A stretch of 64,000 nucleotides of DNA from Stenopsyche tienmushanensis. Lineage: Eukaryota; Arthropoda; Insecta; Trichoptera; Stenopsychidae. The notes below the pieces were generated by a model that was given only the letters and a program-made list of their open reading frames with translations, had not been told where the DNA came from and did no database searches. The stretch lies in contig WACJ01000080.1 of assembly GCA_008973525.1 (NCBI GenBank), positions 186,001 through 250,000 on the forward strand. The letters are read 5' to 3'. The position numbers were made by a program, and so were the translations under genes. Positions 58,731-64,000 of the stretch are shown here, piece by piece (the stretch's first letter is position 1; each line of letters begins with the position of its first letter).

Positions 58731-61427
58731 ATTTTAAAACACAATGTATTAATCATCAAAATCAAAATGATTGGAAAACACATGATTCTTATAAATTAAA
58801 GAATTCCTTTATCGACTTTATAAAGGAATATGCCATGACCATATTTAATTAAATTTATAATTTAGTTTTGCTTATATATTTTTTACATATTGCTGAATTT
58901 AGATCAATTTTTTAAGACTAATATATTCCTAGTGATTTTGAAAACTTGATAAACCGAGAGAAACAATATACGAGAGTACCTACACACTTCCCAGAATAAA
59001 TTCTTCAGGTTTACACTGATTGTAGCCAGATAATAACTGTGAAAGATCAGTTTAAGATATTTTATATCCCATTGTTTCGTTTTATTATAATTGGTCTCGT
59101 TCCATCGTGTTTTCACATTTAATTCGCCGAAATTTTATATTTTCGTATTCACACCGCATTTCTAAAGGTGGATTTATAAATCCACATTATTTAGCATATT
59201 ATATGGATCCAACATACTGAATAGAAATCATTCCATTTGCTGTATTAAATTTTTAAAATCTCAAATTGGAGATTGAGGCTTCTGAAAATATCGGAATTCC
59301 TCGATGCCAAATCCAGCTCATGCATTATCAAAGCATAGTGAAATTGCTCTTTAAAATGGTTCAATTGTCGTGAAAATTCTGTTGGTAATTCGGTCTATTC
59401 TAAACAAATTTGGAAAGTAATCCATCTGGCAACAATTTATTACGATAACAAAGCACTTCAATATAAAATAAAACTGATAGTGTGTCGACTACGTTACCCA
59501 CGTCTTCCGATGTAACTTTTACAAAACGTTTTTGAATTCGAAACTCCACAATAAAAATTCAAAGGTTAACCCACTATGCCAACACTTGGTCATTAATGTA
59601 ATAGTGATGAAAATTTGGCTTTGCCTTTTTCGAGGTGTCGCAAATTAAAAGTAATTAAGATAATTTTAACCTCAGGCTATGGATGTCCGTTAAAATATAA
59701 TCATTTTTTTTAGATATCATGAGAACAAATATCAACTCGTAAACTATAGCAGAATCAAAATCTGAATTTGAATCAATTGTTTCTTCAAATCAATTGATTC
59801 AAATGCACCTCACAAAGGTCATGGGACAAAAAGCTTGCCAATGTTTCTGTTGAAATATGAATACCTAAATTTGTACCCTGGGTACAAATTTAGGTATTCA
59901 TACAACAATTTCAATTGTAGAATAGACATTTTTTAAAAATGTAAATTAAAGAATTGAAAGAATCGATTAGAATTCATCAACAATAAAAATATCGAATTTG
60001 TAACGCAAAGGGAAAAATACTGGAAAAGCGCAAACGGTCTTGCAAAAACAGACGACAGTCTATGTAAAACCACAAGTTTTCAAATTTTCATCTTTTTGAG
60101 GTAGTCCAAAATGATATTTTTTAGATGAAAATGGTGATATTCGGATAAACACGCTACTTTAAACATAGTATATATGCAGAATCAATGATGCAAGATCCAA
60201 CCGGTCGTCTTAGACGCGGGAATACTTGATCTTCCCACCGACATTTTCGATCTTGTAATTAAATATTTTATCTTGGCGTGAGTAATAAAGTGTGAGGTAA
60301 CCGTTTAATTTTTATCAAGACAAGTCTCCGGATCCGAACCATATCGAACACCTCTAGTAAAATGTTGGAAACGTATAACGAATTCATAGGAAAGACAAAG
60401 AAAGAAAATAATATTAGCAGTTGAATGAGCCAATGTTTCAAGTGAAGTATAATAACTATAAATTTGGCTAAATCAATGCCAAAAATAAATAATAAAGTAT
60501 CGGAGCAAGGACAAGTACCACTAAATATTAATAAGAAAATAAAAGTTGCATATTAATTTTTTAATTGTAATTTCATTCCAATAACTGCACATGCACACAC
60601 ATTGTTCCATGAAATTTGTGTGATAAATTTGGTGTCTTTTTATAATCAGGGCGTAATTAATTAATTATTTTTATTTTAACAATGAGATATTTTAATAATA
60701 GAAATGACAGAAATTCAGACAATGACATTATTTTATCAACGTTTTCAATATAATGTATGCGCCGGCATGACTTTTGGAATTCACTTTAGGCCAAAGTAGT
60801 AAAATGGCTCCTTTGACTGTTGATACAAAAACTTAAAATAGAGCATTGCTTGGTTTCCGGTAGCTCTAAAACGTGATTAGTTGGCGGATATAATAGATTA
60901 CAAGAAAATATAAAGTTTGATATTTCAAAATGGAAAGGTCAGCACTGGAGATGAATTCATGCATGTAAGATTTAATTTGGTGAACAGCAAGCAGCTCAAT
61001 TCTTATGGCAGTCCGACGACTTCATTCTATTCATTGTGCTGTGAATTCAACATCAGACTATGCAATTGGATTTTTTTAATACACGAGTCTACTCTGTTTG
61101 TGTTTTTGATCTAATCAACCACATCCTTTTCTATGGAGGGACAAATAATCAAAAAACTCTCTCGATTACGTCCATTTCCCGTTGAAGTATTGTATTGCGT
61201 AAAGTTTTAGCTTGACGGCTCTGCCAAAATAATCAACCGCAGCACAAAAGGCGTGGGCTAAATATTTACATCAGTCATCCAGTGTGAGTAATGCATTTAG
61301 GTAATCAAAAAATATATAAAAATTGCATATTCAAATATGAAGTGTTTATTCAAATTGGATTAACGCGGAATTAAGCTGTAAAGAGTTAATCATCTGAGAA
61401 TTTGTATATGGAAAACTTTGTGGTATA
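58731..61427. other. Region upstream of the channel gene
   Basis: AT-rich, with no recognisable coding. The promoter and first noncoding exon of the channel gene are expected here. It holds the palindrome at 59856-59902. ORFs at 58904-59116 minus and 60917-61114 plus are not recognised. Confidence 0.4.
59856..59902. repeat. 47-nt palindrome
   Basis: The left arm TATGAATACCTAAATTTGTA plus CCC is exactly reverse-complemented after a single central T (59879). The 23-bp arms have no mismatch and no loop. It could extrude as a cruciform or transcribe a hairpin. No target duplication or coding is visible around it. Confidence 0.9.
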
Positions 61428-62190
61428 CGAGGCAAATCCCGAAATTAAGTGTACCTGATTTTTATATATATTTTTTAGAAAAAGTGTATTTAAAAAAATA
61501 TACAAGATATTGTTGACATCTGGTGAGCCATGGCAACATTTTCTTTATGCTCTCCTCGAAGAACTCTTCCGCTAGCTCCTCCCCTACTTCAGAACCTCTT
61601 TTTGCACCTGCTCGTCGATTGAAAATTTAATTCCACTCATGTTTTCTTTCAGGAAGGGGAAAATATGATAATCCGAAGGCGTCAATTCAGGGGAATACGG
61701 GGGTTGGTTCAAAACGTCCAAACCAAATAAGTTCAAGAGCGCCTTGGTTGCTAAGACTGTATGAGGACGAGCGTTGTCGTGCAACAAGCACACTCCTCTC
61801 ATCAGCATACCCCTCCTTTTGTATTGTTTGTATTCTTTTACATCGTTGTGTATTGAGACCAATTTGACGAATGTCTTTTGAGCTCAGACGTTTAATGAGC
61901 CACCGACTTTTTATCTCCATTCACAATATAGCTCAGAAATTCCTAACTTTCCAATTCATATCGCGCAAGAAATTCGCGGGCGCTATTAACCCGCTCGCAC
62001 TTAGCGGGATTTCTTATCGACACCTTTCACGCAACTGCACACTATAACATGAATTTACGTACTGTCATGTTCCTGATATGCTCACTTTGTCAGGAGATCC
62101 CCATCTACTATTCAGTATGGCCAACCCTCAAAAAACAAAAAGTCATAGCCCGTTATTGTTACAGTACACATACTTTCGGGATGTGTCTCG
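61428..62190 (-). mobile_element. Internally deleted mariner, CGAGGC family, copy 2
   Basis: The left end is TA then CGAGGCAAATCCCGAAATTA. The right end, read inward, is TA then CGAGACACATCCCGAAAGTA. Both continue to GTGTAC. Length is 763 bp. The transposase lies on the minus strand. It is the same family as 22183-22899, in opposite orientation. Confidence 0.9.
61530..62030 (-). pseudogene. mariner transposase remnant, opposite deletion to copy 1
   Basis: From about 62030 downward: a decayed NSAREFLARYELES-like start and ELLSYIVNGDKKSVAH with the first catalytic Asp. It then jumps to EYKQYKRRGMLMRGV, CLLHDNARPHTV (second Asp), QPPYSPELTPSDYHIFPFLK (third Asp) and QVQKEVLK. The segment between the first Asp and the DNARPH block is deleted and the frame shifts. 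Inactive. Confidence 0.88.
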
Positions 62191-62311
62191 TATAAGGAAA
62201 CTTTTCGAAAGTTGAATAGCAGTTGAATCTGGTCTCTCAAGAATAAACATCTATACAGAAATATTCCTGTACCTTGCGGCGCCATCTCCCATGTATCATA
62301 GACCATTGAAT

Positions 62312-62504
62312 ACGTTCATTCAGGAGACTCGCTGGGTAAGCGTTCGAAATGAAATTTAGAAGTTATGCTACTTTCAATATTGAATGAGGAGGTGAATGTA
62401 TAATATGATACAGACGAGATGGATGTAATCCCCCTTCCAATGAGTGGATATTGAAGAGGCCCATAATTCTGCAGTGGACTGTTTGTAGCTATGATGATGA
62501 TGAT
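62312..62504 (+). repeat. Dispersed retroposon-like repeat ending in (GAT)n, copy 2
   Basis: Partner of 2679-2866 (same orientation). It ends TTTGTAGCTATGATGATGAT and lies about 120 bp beyond the mariner at 61428. Confidence 0.65.
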
Positions 62505-64000
62505 ACACACTTTGGTGTATATAATACATCCTTTTTGTGTGGGCATATGAGTCATTTTAGGGTTATTTAAAATTTATCAAATTTAGTTAATATATTTTAC
62601 TGATAGCATTCAATCAAAATGAGAGGTCGAAAATAAAATAAAAATTAATATGGCAATGACAAAATTTAGATTTTTTTTTAAAATATCATGTCTTTAAAGT
62701 CAATATGCTTCAAAAGTTCAGATGTTTGTATATAAATAAGCAATCGATGTGCAATGCAATTTTTAGATTGATATTAAGAAGAAGAATTATTCTAGCAAGT
62801 AATATTGAAATAATTTAACTAAAATATGCACAATATTGTTATTTAATTGATTATGTTGCTTCATTGAAAGATTGAGCTGCAACAGATAAATATAATTATT
62901 AAATTGTAGCATATTTATAAAAATACCGATGCTAAAAATATTTTCACAAAGAAGCACAACGATCACAGATATACAGGCAAACATTTGACCATATGTAGAT
63001 TTGTTCTTATAGTATTATTAATGATAAAAAGGAGTTATAAGGATCCCAAGAGAGAATCTCATAGCCCCTTATTATTACCTCAATATCAGATCTTCCAGAA
63101 TATAATTGATGATGTATAATTTTTGATGGATCTGCATCCCAGGATACATGAAAAAATATTGAATTTACACATTATTAACATATCATGGGATTATATTTAA
63201 ATTATTAATATCTTAAAACGCAAATCAAACATTATGAAAAATAATATTTGTTGCAAAGCAAATCAAAAGGTGTTTATTCTGTATAATTAAAAAAATAGGC
63301 TACATAGGGGATGTTTCATTGTAGAAAATTATTGCTAAAAAATTAAAGGACTTATATTGTGTCATATAAAATTATCAGTATTTTTAATTCGTAATAATTT
63401 TTTATACTTAATTTAAGATTGATCCAAGATACTAAGTTTTCAGGATATAAGACATATTTACAGTTCATTTAATACGCAGTATTCAATCGATCTTGAATGT
63501 CCTTGATTAATTTCGCCATTAAATAAATGAATGAAGCCTTAAAATTGTATGTCATTACAACATGGTAATAAAGGCTCGATTTAACATTTGATTTGACACA
63601 GAGTGGATATTTGCTTGAAAATACGACGTTTGTGACGTCCAATTGATTTGGAATCGCCATTTTGTTTTTTGTAAATAATTTTGCAAAAAACAAAATGGCG
63701 AAACAAATGTTGAAAATTTCAGTAGCACAAATGATAATTTTCATCGCCATCACTATGAATATGAACAATTTTAATGAATTCAATCGATACAGCTTCGATT
63801 CAAATTCGATGATGACCACGCGTTTTGGCTTCCATATTGAATTTTTTTGCACAGCCTCTATTAAAAGCAATCAATTGAATTTATACATAATACACAATAT
63901 CAATTTAAACAGATTTTCATTAAATTTCCACAAATTTTCTTTGGAAATTTCCAATTCACGGTTCACGGCGGGTCTACGATATGCATTGAAGAGCACAATC
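62505..64000. other. AT-rich DNA with an unrecognised ORF at 63469-63870
   Basis: The minus-strand frame 63870-63469 is open for 133 codons with two hydrophobic stretches, including LKLFIFIVMAMKIIICATEI and FNICFAILFFAKLF. The second stretch overlaps a DNA hairpin, so composition may explain the openness. No family recognised and no splice or promoter support. The rest is featureless to the window end. Confidence 0.25.
63655..63700. repeat. 17-bp perfect inverted repeat with 12-nt loop
   Basis: CGCCATTTTGTTTTTTG at 63655-63671 is exactly inverted at 63684-63700. The sequence outside the stem does not match, so it is not an extended MITE. Function unknown. Confidence 0.85.

Overview
This is an AT-rich, gene-poor stretch of an arthropod nuclear genome, most likely an insect. 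The evidence is a Painless-type TRPA channel, a proneural-like bHLH gene, spliceosomal splice signals, an arthropod-style TATA plus initiator core promoter, and a dense layer of decayed eukaryotic transposons. There is no operon structure, Shine-Dalgarno signal, rRNA or intact tRNA. The species cannot be fixed from the sequence.

Only two genes are convincing, both on the minus strand near the right end. The first (49103-49819) is an intronless bHLH transcription factor of the achaete-scute-like kind, with a TATA box and initiator correctly spaced upstream and a poly(A) signal downstream. The second (55509-58689) is a nearly intronless Painless-like TRPA cation channel: ankyrin repeats, a 16-copy heptad repeat encoded by a 21-bp minisatellite, six membrane segments with a TGEFD-type pore, and a C-terminal coiled coil. 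It carries a single-base-scale frameshift near 58421-58425, so in this assembly it is either a recent pseudogene or hit by a sequence error. A splice acceptor just upstream of the first ATG implies a 5' noncoding exon.

The rest is mostly transposon debris. Elements with recognisable ends are: mariner 9208-10481; a shorter mariner 44392-45473; two copies (22183-22899, 61428-62190) of a CGAGGC-ended mariner with complementary internal deletions; a third mariner family (25105, 33926, and a 192-bp MITE at 44057); an internally deleted piggyBac retaining a zinc-ribbon coding piece (53729-54323) and a TTAA-flanked piggyBac-type MITE (18891-19175); TA-flanked MITEs at 2960, 24715 and 41713; and an 861-bp TA-flanked element of unknown type (37181-38041). 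Fragments without ends include mariner pieces at 535-830 and 13700-14223, four hAT-derived copies, a DTTxSNTG/CRHH transposase-like piece (34793-35182), an R1-like LINE (28735-30030), another LINE reverse-transcriptase piece (8980-9105), an LTR-retrotransposon integrase piece (10826-11056) and a tRNA-derived SINE family. Several GC-richer islands without repeats or recognisable coding look like candidate cis-regulatory DNA.

No wholly new system such as a defence island or biosynthetic cluster is visible. The most worthwhile points are the piggyBac-type MITE with internal 16-bp palindromes, the complementary deletion derivatives of one mariner family, the higher-order heptad repeat in the channel, a 47-nt near-perfect palindrome, and the unclassified 861-bp element.
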